A stretch of DNA of 51,803 nucleotides from contig CACDEI010000006.1 of assembly GCA_902551695.1 (NCBI GenBank), forward strand, positions 1-51,803, given 5' to 3'. Of this stretch, positions 30,428 to 38,829 are shown one piece after another. The translations under genes were made by a program, and so were the position numbers. Positions within the stretch are counted from its first letter, which is position 1. The number at the start of each line of letters is the position of its first letter. Source of the DNA: an uncultured Pseudomonadota bacterium. Its GTDB lineage: Bacteria > Pseudomonadota > Gammaproteobacteria > Ga0077536. Below the pieces are notes generated by a model that made no database searches, was not told where the DNA came from, and saw nothing but the letters and a program-made list of their open reading frames with translations.

Positions 30428-31137
30428 AGAACCTTATCCGATCTTCTCTTTTTTATTTGGGTTTAATTCCATTAACTGTAATATATTCGATCATTAGCAT
30501 ACTGATTTTTCCTTTAAATAGACCCACCAGATATAAGATAATTACTGGATGGGCACGCGCCTGCTTAAAGTGGCTAAAATTGACTTGTGACTTATCTTGG
30601 GCAGTTGAAGGAGTAGAAAATATCACGCAAACCCCGGGCGTGATTATGTGCAAGCATCAATCGGCATGGGAAACGATATCACTGCAACTTATATTCCCAA
30701 GACAATCTCAAGTTATCAAAAAAGAACTAGTTTGGATTCCCTTTTTTGGATGGGGCCTTGCTAGCTTAAACCCCATCGCTATTGATAGAAAATCAAACGT
30801 AAGAGCGCTAAAAAGCGTTCTTACGAAGGGTGAAGAGAGAATCAAACAAGGTTGGTGGGTGTTGATTTTTCCTGAGGGCACCCGGATACCAGTGGGAGAA
30901 ATAGGTCAATATAAACAGACTGGAGCGGCTCTAGCCCGACAGCTTGGATGTCCATTGATTCCAGTCGCGCACAACGCTGGCGCCTTTTGGCCGCGTAAAA
31001 GTTTTCTAAAGAAAGAGGGGGTTATAAGAGTTGTAGTAGGAAAGCCAATCAGCATCCATAATAAAACAACTAAAGAAGTTACCGAAGAAGCGAAAATTTG
31101 GATTGAGAGTACCTGTGCAAAATTACCGAGATCGTAA
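30424..31137 (+). CDS. 1-acyl-sn-glycerol-3-phosphate acyltransferase family protein
   Basis: Membrane acyltransferase making phosphatidate or, in related branches, modifying other lipids. An N-terminal membrane segment (about 8-28) precedes the catalytic motif, here His78-Q-S-A-W-Glu83: an HX4E in place of the usual HX4D. This Glu form is, to my knowledge, typical of the branch linked to glyS-gmhB. FPEGTR lies at 149-154. PlsC is the likely role, but several paralogues exist in gammaproteobacteria, so I leave the symbol blank. Confidence 0.88.
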   Translation: MKNLIRSSLFYLGLIPLTVIYSIISILIFPLNRPTRYKIITGWARACLKWLKLTCDLSWAVEGVENITQTPGVIMCKHQSAWETISLQLIFPRQSQVIKKELVWIPFFGWGLASLNPIAIDRKSNVRALKSVLTKGEERIKQGWWVLIFPEGTRIPVGEIGQYKQTGAALARQLGCPLIPVAHNAGAFWPRKSFLKKEGVIRVVVGKPISIHNKTTKEVTEEAKIWIESTCAKLPRS

Positions 31138-31178
31138 AAATTTACCTCTATCGGGTTCAAATCAAATTCAAATTCTGT

Positions 31179-31206
31179 TTGAAAAAAAATGATTTTCTAG
31201 TATAAA
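31179..31206 (+). promoter_or_regulatory. Candidate hemB promoter
   Basis: TTGAAA (31179-31184), 16-nt spacer, TATAAA (31201-31206); each hexamer matches 5 of 6 consensus bases. It sits 35 nt before the hemB ATG. A 6-bp inverted repeat (TTCAAA/TTTGAA, 31168-31184 region) overlaps the -35 box and could be an operator. Confidence 0.5.
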
Positions 31207-31240
31207 GAATTCAACTTTATCAAGCCAAAAATAAAAAACT

Positions 31241-32251
31241 ATGATTTTCACCGGCCGAAGGTTTCCCACCACGCGTTTAAGAAGAAATCGCAGACGTAGT
31301 TTTCTGAGAGAACTAGTACAGGAAGTTAGACTATCCTGTTCGGATCTTGTGCAACCAATCTTTATTATGGAAGGAAATAATAAGGAAGAAGCGATTAAGA
31401 GCATGCCGGGCGTATCCCGACTTTCGGTTGACCTAGCAGTCGAAAAAGTCGCTCACTTAAATCAACTAAAGATTCCAGCAGTCGGGCTATTTCCTGCTAT
31501 AGGACAAGAAAAAAAAACCGCCGACGGATTAGAGGCTATCAATCCGAACGGACTTATTCAAAACGCGGTGAAAAAAATAAAAGATTCTGTACCGGATATC
31601 GGAATAATTACTGACATTGCCCTAGACCCTTATACGAGCCATGGTCATGATGGAATCCTAGGTGAAGATGGTGAAATTCTAAACGATAAAACAGTTGAAA
31701 TATTACAAGAACAATCTCTCTCTCTAGCTCGAGCCGGAGCTGATATCTTAGCGCCATCGGACATGATGGACGGAAGAATAGGTAAAATTCGGGCAATCCT
31801 TGATAAAAACGGTTATGAGAATGTGAACCTACTTAGCTATGCTGCAAAATATGCTTCCACTTTTTACGGACCTTTTAGAGATGCGATTGGCTCGGGAACT
31901 AGCCTAGGACGTTCCGACAAAAAAACTTATCAGATGGATCCAAGCAACAGCAATGAAGCTTTGTGGGAGGTGGCATTAGACTTGGAAGAGGGTGCGGACA
32001 TGGTAATGATTAAACCCGGGTTGCCTTATCTAGATATCCTCAAGAGAGTCAAGGAGACATACTCCGTCCCCACCTTCGCCTATCAAGTCAGCGGCGAGTA
32101 CCTAATGCTAAAAAACCTTTATCCTGAGGAGCCCGAATTGGAACGCGAGGTTATCGTAGAGTCTTTACTATGCTTTAAACGCGCCGGAGCTGATGCCATT
32201 TTCAGCTATTTTTCAGAGAGGGTTGCAGAGTGGCTAAAGAATCCCAATTAA
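31241..32251 (+). CDS. hemB: Delta-aminolevulinic acid dehydratase (porphobilinogen synthase), Mg-type
   Basis: Condenses two 5-aminolevulinate molecules to porphobilinogen. Schiff-base lysines are Lys203 (YAAKYASTFYGPFRDA) and Lys258 (VMIKPGLPYLD). The metal region reads DIALDPYTSHGHDG: Asp replaces the cysteines of zinc enzymes, so this is the magnesium/potassium-type form as in Pseudomonas. 336 residues. The TAA stop shares three bases with the convergent ntrC stop. Confidence 0.97.
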   Translation: MIFTGRRFPTTRLRRNRRRSFLRELVQEVRLSCSDLVQPIFIMEGNNKEEAIKSMPGVSRLSVDLAVEKVAHLNQLKIPAVGLFPAIGQEKKTADGLEAINPNGLIQNAVKKIKDSVPDIGIITDIALDPYTSHGHDGILGEDGEILNDKTVEILQEQSLSLARAGADILAPSDMMDGRIGKIRAILDKNGYENVNLLSYAAKYASTFYGPFRDAIGSGTSLGRSDKKTYQMDPSNSNEALWEVALDLEEGADMVMIKPGLPYLDILKRVKETYSVPTFAYQVSGEYLMLKNLYPEEPELEREVIVESLLCFKRAGADAIFSYFSERVAEWLKNPN

Positions 32252-33654
32252 TCCTCTAAACCGAGCTCGGTAATTTTCCGAGTGAGGGTGTTACGCCCCC
32301 ATCCAATCAACTTTGCGGCTTCTTGTCTCCTGCCGTCGGTCAGAGACAAGGCCACCTTGATAAGGACAGACTCGAAATTTGCAACAGCTTCACTCAACAG
32401 TGGACCTTCGTTTTTCTCAAACCAATCTTTGCACCACACTGCGAACGCATCTTCCCAATCTGAAGAGCCTCTATTTTCCTGGCGCACGGAGTCTCCTCTT
32501 ATCTCTATCGGAATATCTTCAAGCTCAATGATTTTCCCCGGAACCATTACCATTAATCTTCTACAAATATTTTCTAGCTGTCTCACATTCCCTGGCCACC
32601 CAAAGTTTTCCAACACCCTAATGGCTTCGAGAGAAAATGTTTTAATAGGAATATTAATTTCATTAGAAATAGTACTAACAAAATAGTTTGTTAAATTCTT
32701 TATATCGGTTTTTCTCTCCCTTAAAGGTGGCAGCTCCATGCGAATAACATTCAAGCGGTACAGAAGATCTTCACGAAACTTCCCTTCATCAACCCGATTT
32801 TCTAGTCTATGGTTTGTCGCGGCGATCAACCTCACATCCGTAACTATTGCTTCCCGCCCACCTACCCTATAAAACTCGCCGCTTGCTAGAACTCGTAATA
32901 GCCGAGCTTGAAGGTCAAGAGACATATCACCTATCTCATCCAAAAATAATGTACCACCATTCGCCTGCTCAAACCTTCCGAGGCGTCTTGCGTCCGCACC
33001 GGTGAAGGCACCTCTTTCATGGCCAAACAACTCACTCTCTAGAAGATCTTTCGGAATCGCCGCCGCATTTATTGCCACTAACTCCTTGTCGGCTCTTAAA
33101 CTATGCCTATGAAGGGCTCGAGCTACTAATTCTTTACCAGTGCCTGATTCACCGGTCAAAAGCACAGTCATATCTGAGCCCGACAATCTACCGATTGACC
33201 TAAACACTTCCTGCATTGCAGTCGATGAACCTACTATCTCGGGCAATTTTATTCCGCCAGCTTCAGTTGAAGCTTCGACATCATCAACATTTCTTAGACC
33301 GCGCCTAATGACAGACATCATCTCTGAGACATCAAAAGGCTTCGGCATATATTCAAAAGCCCCCCCAGAGAAAGAACTCACCGCTTTTTCCAAGTCAGCA
33401 TAAGCGGTCATAATAATAACAGGCGTTGAAGGCTTCTCCTTCTTTAGATGCGCCAACAAGTCAAGCCCTTCGGTACCAGGCATTCTAATATCAGACAAAA
33501 CAAGATCTGGGTTTCCGACCTTGAGTGCTACAATCAATTGATCAGCATCAGAAAACAAACGAACCTTAAGACCATCCTTCTTCACCGCTTTTTCCAACAT
33601 CCAACGAATAGATTTATCGTCGTCGGCTATCCAAACTTCTTTAATCTGCTCCAA
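32248..33654 (-). CDS. ntrC: Nitrogen regulation response regulator NtrC (GlnG)
   Basis: Sigma54 enhancer-binding activator phosphorylated by NtrB. Receiver domain 1-120 with acidic DDD (11-13), phospho-Asp55 ([10 protein letters not shown]), Thr83 and Lys105; AAA+ domain with GESGTGKE (168-175) and the sigma54 loop GAFTGA (215-220); a C-terminal Fis-type HTH ending [19 protein letters not shown]. The start is TTG 33654 with an AGGAG ribosome-binding site 6 nt upstream; the next Met would delete the acidic pocket. It follows ntrB by 1 nt. Confidence 0.95.
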   Translation of the reverse strand: MEQIKEVWIADDDKSIRWMLEKAVKKDGLKVRLFSDADQLIVALKVGNPDLVLSDIRMPGTEGLDLLAHLKKEKPSTPVIIMTAYADLEKAVSSFSGGAFEYMPKPFDVSEMMSVIRRGLRNVDDVEASTEAGGIKLPEIVGSSTAMQEVFRSIGRLSGSDMTVLLTGESGTGKELVARALHRHSLRADKELVAINAAAIPKDLLESELFGHERGAFTGADARRLGRFEQANGGTLFLDEIGDMSLDLQARLLRVLASGEFYRVGGREAIVTDVRLIAATNHRLENRVDEGKFREDLLYRLNVIRMELPPLRERKTDIKNLTNYFVSTISNEINIPIKTFSLEAIRVLENFGWPGNVRQLENICRRLMVMVPGKIIELEDIPIEIRGDSVRQENRGSSDWEDAFAVWCKDWFEKNEGPLLSEAVANFESVLIKVALSLTDGRRQEAAKLIGWGRNTLTRKITELGLED

Positions 33655-33655
33655 T

Positions 33656-34771
33656 CTAATCTCCTATTGGTATTCGAACCAGAAATTCAGTTTTCTTTAT
33701 ATTTCTCTCCAGAGTAATTATGCCACGGTTAGCCCTCGCAAGCTTTTGAGCAATAGATAGACCTAATCCCGTACCCTCTTGTGTCCCGGAAACAAGAGGA
33801 AGGAAAATTGAATTCCTCAGCTTAGGATCCACTCCCCTACCATTGTCTATAACCCTCACTTCCGCCACCCTATTGAACACCTCACCGCCGATAGCAGTCT
33901 TATATCCTACCCTTGTGTTAATAGATATTTCACCCTTGCCTTCTAGTGCTTGAACCGCGTTTCTCAATAAATTCAGGAAAATTTGCGTGAGCTGGCTTTG
34001 ATCGCCTTTCACGATTATGGGGGGCTGGTAAGACTTTATTATTTTAACATTTTTCGACGAAGTGTCTTCAGACCCTAAGGGATTTCTTTGGTTGGTCTTA
34101 TTCTCAGCAACTACTAGATTATTCACATGATCAAGGACTTCATGTAAATTCACATACTCTAATTTGACGGCATTTAGATCACCACCAAGCATTCGGTTCG
34201 AAAGTGCACTCAGTCTGTCTACTTCCTCAAGAATAGTGTCTATGAAGTCATCATATTTTGCAGTCGCTAATTCCTCTTTCAGTAATTGCGTTGTTCCTCG
34301 TATCCCTGTTAAAGGATTCTTTATTTCGTGTCCTAGTTCGCGCGCGATTGTTTCCCAAATATCATTTTGATGGGTGAGCTCGTTGGCTTCTTTTATTTTC
34401 TGAAAAGATTCTTTATCACTAATTTCGACAAAACAGCAACCCAACTCGTGCCCTGAAACAGCAGCTGGAGAGACAACACAATCAATGACTTTCGAGTAAT
34501 TAGCGTCGAATTGAATATCAAGCTCTCGCTCTACGATAACCGAACTATTGCTAATTGCTATGTCAATTATTTCCTGTAGTCTTTGCGGATAAGGAAGAAT
34601 ATTGCCTAAGGTACAGTTTCTTCTCCTACTATCCCCTACAGCGAACATTTTTTGAGCTGATCTATTCATGTCTAAAATACGATAATTACTATCAACTAGC
34701 AGAATTACTGTCTCTAGTTGGTCTACATTAATCTTTTTGGGGCATTCAGAAACCAATGAGGATGTCTCCAT
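33656..34771 (-). CDS. ntrB: Nitrogen regulation sensor histidine kinase NtrB (GlnL)
   Basis: Cytoplasmic kinase/phosphatase that answers PII signals and controls NtrC. An N-terminal PAS domain (about 15-120), H-box with His148 (ARELGHEIKNPLTGIRG), N-box QIFLNLLRNAVQAL, and G-boxes DNGRGVDP and GTGLGLSIAQ. No membrane segments, as expected. 371 residues. glnA, the usual upstream gene, is not adjacent here; a DUF4124 gene is, 64 nt upstream. Confidence 0.93.
   Translation of the reverse strand: METSSLVSECPKKINVDQLETVILLVDSNYRILDMNRSAQKMFAVGDSRRRNCTLGNILPYPQRLQEIIDIAISNSSVIVERELDIQFDANYSKVIDCVVSPAAVSGHELGCCFVEISDKESFQKIKEANELTHQNDIWETIARELGHEIKNPLTGIRGTTQLLKEELATAKYDDFIDTILEEVDRLSALSNRMLGGDLNAVKLEYVNLHEVLDHVNNLVVAENKTNQRNPLGSEDTSSKNVKIIKSYQPPIIVKGDQSQLTQIFLNLLRNAVQALEGKGEISINTRVGYKTAIGGEVFNRVAEVRVIDNGRGVDPKLRNSIFLPLVSGTQEGTGLGLSIAQKLARANRGIITLERNIKKTEFLVRIPIGD
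33661..33665 (-). promoter_or_regulatory. Ribosome-binding site fixing the TTG start of ntrC
   Basis: AGGAG on the minus strand, inside the 3' end of ntrB, with a 6-nt spacer to TTG at 33654. It supports the non-ATG start and coupling to ntrB translation. Confidence 0.6.
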
Positions 34772-34835
34772 GAAAAAAAAGCCTTTTAAAATAGTTTTTC
34801 TTTACAGTCCTTAGTACGACATTAAGGTAATGACG

Positions 34836-35405
34836 CTAATTGTTAAAACGGCGCCTATTGAAAATAGAGGCTTTTTGTACAAAAAAGGTTCTGACTTCAG
34901 AACGAGTTAATTCCCGTCCAGCTATATCCGTCAATACCGCTTCTAAGGTATGCGCACCTCGCTCTAAATCTCTAATTTGAAAGTTCGTAGAAGAACCATG
35001 GTCGGAGAGCAAATCGCCATCTAAAAACACACGGGTCTCATGACCAGAACCCGACGCCAGACGAGGTTTTACGTTTATTCTCACAGACACTTTTTCACTA
35101 TTCCTAAACGTGTGATCTATAGGGGGTGATAAGATTTCTACCTTGTATATTTGCTTAGGCTCTTTCTCTTCAATAGCAATCATCTTTGTTGGAGGGGATT
35201 CGAAAACATTAGTCTTGTTGCTCTTAGGTAATAAAACCCTCTCATGCTCCCCATTGATTTTGTCTGAGAATAATGGGACACCATCTTCATCAATAGTTTT
35301 ATATACAACCTCTGAGCTAGCAGCTCCGGGCGAAATAAGATTAATCATACCTAGATAGAAAAATCCCAACCTAATAGTTGACCAAAAACTCAAATCAAAC
35401 TTCAT
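34836..35405 (-). CDS. Exported DUF4124-domain protein
   Basis: A 189-residue protein with an N-terminal signal peptide (cleavage likely near residue 29-30, PGAASS) and a DUF4124 core (VVYKTIDEDGVPLFSDK, residues about 33-50). The rest contains an Ig-like beta region (KVSVRINVKPRL, TRVFLDGDLL, GAHTLEAVLTDIAGREL), a pattern seen in the DUF4124 proteins next to ntrB in pseudomonads. Function unknown; location periplasmic or cell-surface by signal peptide. Confidence 0.8.
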   Translation of the reverse strand: MKFDLSFWSTIRLGFFYLGMINLISPGAASSEVVYKTIDEDGVPLFSDKINGEHERVLLPKSNKTNVFESPPTKMIAIEEKEPKQIYKVEILSPPIDHTFRNSEKVSVRINVKPRLASGSGHETRVFLDGDLLSDHGSSTNFQIRDLERGAHTLEAVLTDIAGRELTRSEVRTFFVQKASIFNRRRFNN

Positions 35406-35425
35406 TTTACAACAATTTTTTCCTT

Positions 35426-36676
35426 CTATCCCTTAAGGCATTTAGTCTCCATAACCAGCATATCGGCAACCGATTCCCTAGTTCGAATTAGGCGGGCAGT
35501 ACCATCTTTCTCAATAAGAACTTCTGGCGGACGCGGTCGGGAATTATAATTCGATGCCATACAAAAACCATACGCCCCAACATCTTTTATTGCTAGTAAA
35601 TCTCCTTGGCTTACTGAAAAATTCTGCCGTTTCGCAAGCCAATCCCCCGTTTCACAAATCGGACCAACCAAATCAAAGGAGAGACCTCGCCTTTTCTCTT
35701 GCTTGATACAGGGAAGCACTTGGTGGTAGGCGTTATATAAAGCGGGGCGCAAAAGATCATTCATTGCTGCATCAGAGATTGCAAACTTGCGTTTTCCGTT
35801 GTCTTTGTAAGCTATAATTTTAGTTAAGAGAACCCCTGCAGACCCCACAATGGAACGACCTGGTTCTATTTTAATTCGAAAGGATGAAGGCACACAGGAT
35901 TTAATGTCAGACACCCACTGCCTAATAGAAGGCGGACCCTCATTATCATATTTAATTCCCAGACCTCCACCCACGTCAATATCTTTAAGAGGAATACCAA
36001 TTCTTTTTAGCTCTTCAGCTAGGTGTACAACTTCTCGCACAGCCTCTATTACTGGATTTGAATCAGTTAGTTGAGAACCAATGTGACACGCTATTCCAAT
36101 CGGTACCAGCCACTCTGAGTTGGATACTAGTTCATAGAGCTCTCTGGCATCTTCTATAGGAACTCCGAACTTATTTTCTTTCAAACCTGTAGAAATATAC
36201 GGATGGGTATTAGGGTTAACATTGGGATTCACCCTTACCGAAACTGGCAACACAATACCTAATTGTTTGGCGATCGCAAGAATCATTTTTAGCTCATCTA
36301 GAGACTCTAGATTAATGCACCCAACGCCCGACTTGATAGCATTTTCTATTTCAGCCTCTGTCTTTCCGACTCCAGAGTATACAATGTTGGCACAAGAGTT
36401 CTCTACGCACTTCACCCGCTCCAGCTCTCCATCAGAGACTATATCAAAGCCAGCGCCTAAAGCTTTGAGATTTTTAAGAATAGATAGATTAGAGTTTGCT
36501 TTTACCGCATAGCAAATCAAATGCTCCCTTTCACCAAAAGCAGCCTGATATTCTTTAAAGTTACTCTCGATCAAGTTCCTTGAATAAACATAACAAGGGG
36601 TTCCAAAATCATCCGCGATTTTTGATAAATTAAAACCATCAAAGTACAGGTTTTCACCTTTATATTCGAAAGTCAT
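35426..36676 (-). CDS. lysA: Diaminopimelate decarboxylase
   Basis: PLP enzyme making lysine from meso-diaminopimelate. PLP lysine Lys59 (LICYAVKANSN), HIGSQL, the glycine-rich DVGGGLGIKYDNE, EPGRSIVGSAG and GPICETGD motifs are present; 416 residues. The start ATG overlaps the lptM stop as TAATG, so lptM and lysA are translationally linked, a common pair. dapF, often next, is not here. Confidence 0.96.
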   Translation of the reverse strand: MTFEYKGENLYFDGFNLSKIADDFGTPCYVYSRNLIESNFKEYQAAFGEREHLICYAVKANSNLSILKNLKALGAGFDIVSDGELERVKCVENSCANIVYSGVGKTEAEIENAIKSGVGCINLESLDELKMILAIAKQLGIVLPVSVRVNPNVNPNTHPYISTGLKENKFGVPIEDARELYELVSNSEWLVPIGIACHIGSQLTDSNPVIEAVREVVHLAEELKRIGIPLKDIDVGGGLGIKYDNEGPPSIRQWVSDIKSCVPSSFRIKIEPGRSIVGSAGVLLTKIIAYKDNGKRKFAISDAAMNDLLRPALYNAYHQVLPCIKQEKRRGLSFDLVGPICETGDWLAKRQNFSVSQGDLLAIKDVGAYGFCMASNYNSRPRPPEVLIEKDGTARLIRTRESVADMLVMETKCLKG

Positions 36677-36873
36677 TATTTAGACCGTGTATTCAAATTC
36701 AGCACCTTGGAGGAGCCCTTCCCTGCTCTAGTAACATAACTCAAGTCATTCGGCTCTTCTGGTAAGTATAAAGCACCCTTTTGGCCGCAGGCGGATAGCA
36801 AAATAAAAACCGCTAAAACACTTAACCAGGCACCAATATGTTTAAGATTTTTTTCGCGTAAATGAAAGATCAC
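36676..36873 (-). CDS. lptM: LptM-type small lipoprotein
   Basis: A 65-residue lipoprotein: membrane-like signal (about 13-28), lipobox LLSAC with lipidated Cys29, then the family pattern CGQKGALYLPEE. LptM (YifL) has been shown to stabilise the LPS translocon LptDE and its gene precedes lysA in many gammaproteobacteria. Assignment rests on the lipobox, the CGQKGxLYLP motif and the position. Confidence 0.88.
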   Translation of the reverse strand: MIFHLREKNLKHIGAWLSVLAVFILLSACGQKGALYLPEEPNDLSYVTRAGKGSSKVLNLNTRSK

Positions 36874-36907
36874 TTAAACTCACCCTCCTAATTAAAATAA
36901 TCGATTA

Positions 36908-38224
36908 TTATAGTTTCTTCTTAGACCGGCTGTGATTTTTTTTAGAAAAACCATCCTTCTTTTTCAAACTACGATGTTCTGGTTTTTCCGGCACTTTCAA
37001 ATCGGGCATGAGACTCTCCTCAACAGAGCTAACCGGAATTTTCATTCCTATGTATTCTTCTATATCTTCTAAAGAAAAAACAAATTCCTCACAAGCAAAA
37101 CTTACTGCCGATCCCGAGGCCCCTGCTCTTGCGGTTCGTCCTATCCGATGAACATAGTCCTCATTATTTTGGGGCAAGTCATAGTTAATCACTAGTTCAA
37201 CGCCTGGAATATGCAGCCCCCTAGCGGCTACGTCGGTTGCAACAACCACATCCAATCTGCCTTCCTTGAAATCCTGTATAAGTTTTTGGCGCTTGTCTTG
37301 AGCCACATCCCCCGAAAGAGCTCTAGCATGACAACCGTTGGCCTTTAAAAATCGAACTAAAGTTGTTCCTGTCCTCTTGGTGTTCACAAATACGATTGCT
37401 CGAACGTTTTCAAATCCTTGCAGTATGCCGACTAACAACTTAATCTTTTCCGAAGACGCAACGTGATAAAGTTTCTGTTCAATTTTTTCTGCAATTCGTT
37501 GGTCTGGCTTGATCCTTACAGTATGAGGATTATTCATATGCTCATAGGCCAATTCATTAACCCTAAAAGATAGTGTGGCGCTAAAAAGCATCGTTAGTCT
37601 TTTTGATGGCGCCGGAACTCTTCTAAGTAAAAATCTTAAATCCTTTATGAAACCCAAGTCAAACATCCTGTCAGCTTCGTCCAAGACCAAGGCTTTGACA
37701 TTTTTCAGCGAGAAAATTCCTTGCTTAAAGAAATCAATTAATCTCCCCGGAGTACCGATCAAAATGTCAACTTTTTGCGATGCCTTAATTTTTTGAGTTT
37801 CATAATCAATCCCTCCATAAACCAAAGCATAGGATAAGTTCGCATTTTTCCCTAAAACCTCCAAATCATTGTAGATCTGAATCGCTAACTCACGCGTGGG
37901 CGCGACAACTAAACCCCTAGGTAAGCTTTTCTCTCCTTTAAAAAAACCCACTTTGGATATATCGTCTTTCAAAAGAGTATTTAACATTGCTAATAAATAG
38001 GCCGCGGTTTTGCCGGTACCAGTTTGAGCCTGGCCAGCCACATCAGTGCCATTTAGAAGCAGGGGCAGTGTTTCTGCTTGAATTGGTGTACAGGAACTAA
38101 AGCCTACATCTGAAAGCGCTCTAGTCAACCTCTCGTCCAAATCAAGCTCGGAAAAGCTCAAAGCTGACTTTCCTGAAGCTTCCGGGACTTTTTTTTGCCC
38201 TCCCCTATTATCTAGGTCTTGCAA
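36908..38224 (-). CDS. rhlB: DEAD-box RNA helicase, RhlB
   Basis: RNA helicase, a partner of RNase E in the degradosome. Q motif CTPIQ, motif I AQTGTGKT, PTREL, GTPGR, DEAD, SAT, and HRIGRTARAG are in order; the C-terminal tail (last about 40 residues) is lysine/arginine-rich. Divergence from trxA followed by rho reproduces the E. coli rhlB-trxA-rho order, which identifies it. I place the start at TTG 38224: GGAGG lies 5 nt upstream. A TTG at 38236 would add four residues but lies within/before that ribosome-binding site. Confidence 0.9.
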   Translation of the reverse strand: MQDLDNRGGQKKVPEASGKSALSFSELDLDERLTRALSDVGFSSCTPIQAETLPLLLNGTDVAGQAQTGTGKTAAYLLAMLNTLLKDDISKVGFFKGEKSLPRGLVVAPTRELAIQIYNDLEVLGKNANLSYALVYGGIDYETQKIKASQKVDILIGTPGRLIDFFKQGIFSLKNVKALVLDEADRMFDLGFIKDLRFLLRRVPAPSKRLTMLFSATLSFRVNELAYEHMNNPHTVRIKPDQRIAEKIEQKLYHVASSEKIKLLVGILQGFENVRAIVFVNTKRTGTTLVRFLKANGCHARALSGDVAQDKRQKLIQDFKEGRLDVVVATDVAARGLHIPGVELVINYDLPQNNEDYVHRIGRTARAGASGSAVSFACEEFVFSLEDIEEYIGMKIPVSSVEESLMPDLKVPEKPEHRSLKKKDGFSKKNHSRSKKKL

Positions 38225-38229
38225 TTCAA

Positions 38230-38234
38230 CCTCC
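38230..38234 (-). promoter_or_regulatory. Ribosome-binding site deciding the rhlB start
   Basis: Perfect GGAGG on the minus strand with a 5-nt spacer to TTG at 38224. No ATG or GTG lies in frame between this site and the conserved Q-motif region, so a TTG start is required. Confidence 0.55.
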
Positions 38235-38287
38235 AATTATTCAAAAATGGGAACTCAATAAACATATTCAAGGAAAACAAACATAAC

Positions 38288-38614
38288 ATGAGCACACACT
38301 TAGTCCACGTAACTGATAATTCATTTGAGCTGGAAGTTCTTAATTCGGAACAACCTGTCCTAGTCGACTATTGGGCAGAATGGTGCGGCCCGTGTAAGAG
38401 CATAGCACCAATTTTAGACGAGGTTTCGAGGGAATATGAAAAAAAAGTAAAAATTGCAAAACTAGACGTTGATCAAAATCACGAAATTTCAAAAAAATAC
38501 GGAATCAGGGGCATACCTACTCTTATGTTATTCAAAGACGGAAATGTAATTGCCACCCACACGGGAGCTTTAAACAAGTCTCAACTCACAACTTTTATAG
38601 ATAGTAATATTTGA
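38288..38614 (+). CDS. trxA: Thioredoxin 1
   Basis: Cytoplasmic disulfide reductase. The active site is WCGPC with Cys33 and Cys36, cis-proline in GIPTLML, and the length of 108 residues equals E. coli TrxA. I start at ATG 38288 (MSTHLVHVTD); an upstream in-frame ATG at 38219 would add 23 residues overlapping rhlB and match nothing in the family. It lies between rhlB and rho, as in E. coli. Confidence 0.96.
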   Translation: MSTHLVHVTDNSFELEVLNSEQPVLVDYWAEWCGPCKSIAPILDEVSREYEKKVKIAKLDVDQNHEISKKYGIRGIPTLMLFKDGNVIATHTGALNKSQLTTFIDSNI

Positions 38615-38662
38615 ATGAATCCATTACCCTGGAGTAATAACTAATTAAATTGACAGACCTGT

Positions 38663-38692
38663 GGACGATACCTCCTGCGTGTGGTATCGTCC
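38663..38692 (+). terminator. Perfect 10-bp hairpin downstream of trxA, possible weak terminator
   Basis: GGACGATACC (38663-38672) pairs perfectly with GGTATCGTCC (38683-38692) around a 10-nt loop. Only TTT follows before A and C, so as an intrinsic terminator it is weak. It may partly end trxA transcripts or stabilise their 3' ends, and it also lies in the long leader of rho if the two are co-transcribed. Confidence 0.5.
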
Positions 38693-38774
38693 TTTACTGA
38701 AAGCTAGAAAGTTTCTTCTCAACATCTTCTAGATTCCAAAAAAATTACAACAAAAACCGCGTTCGGGTCGCGAG

Positions 38775-38829
38775 CTACACCTCGAATCCTCAAGATCACA
38801 TCCAAACACAAAGGCACACCCTATTCACC
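38775..38829 (+). promoter_or_regulatory. C-rich, G-poor rho leader (rut-like region)
   Basis: The 55 nt before the rho start contain 22 C and only 4 G by my count, with C residues spread as short CC/CAC units and no evident stem. Unpaired C-rich, G-poor RNA is what Rho binds (rut sites), and Rho is known to repress its own gene through its leader in E. coli. Autogenous attenuation here is inferred. Confidence 0.45.

Noticed and set aside
38650-38655. Perfect TTGACA upstream of rho
   Set aside because: No acceptable -10 box at 15-19 nt; the place is taken by the loop of the hairpin.
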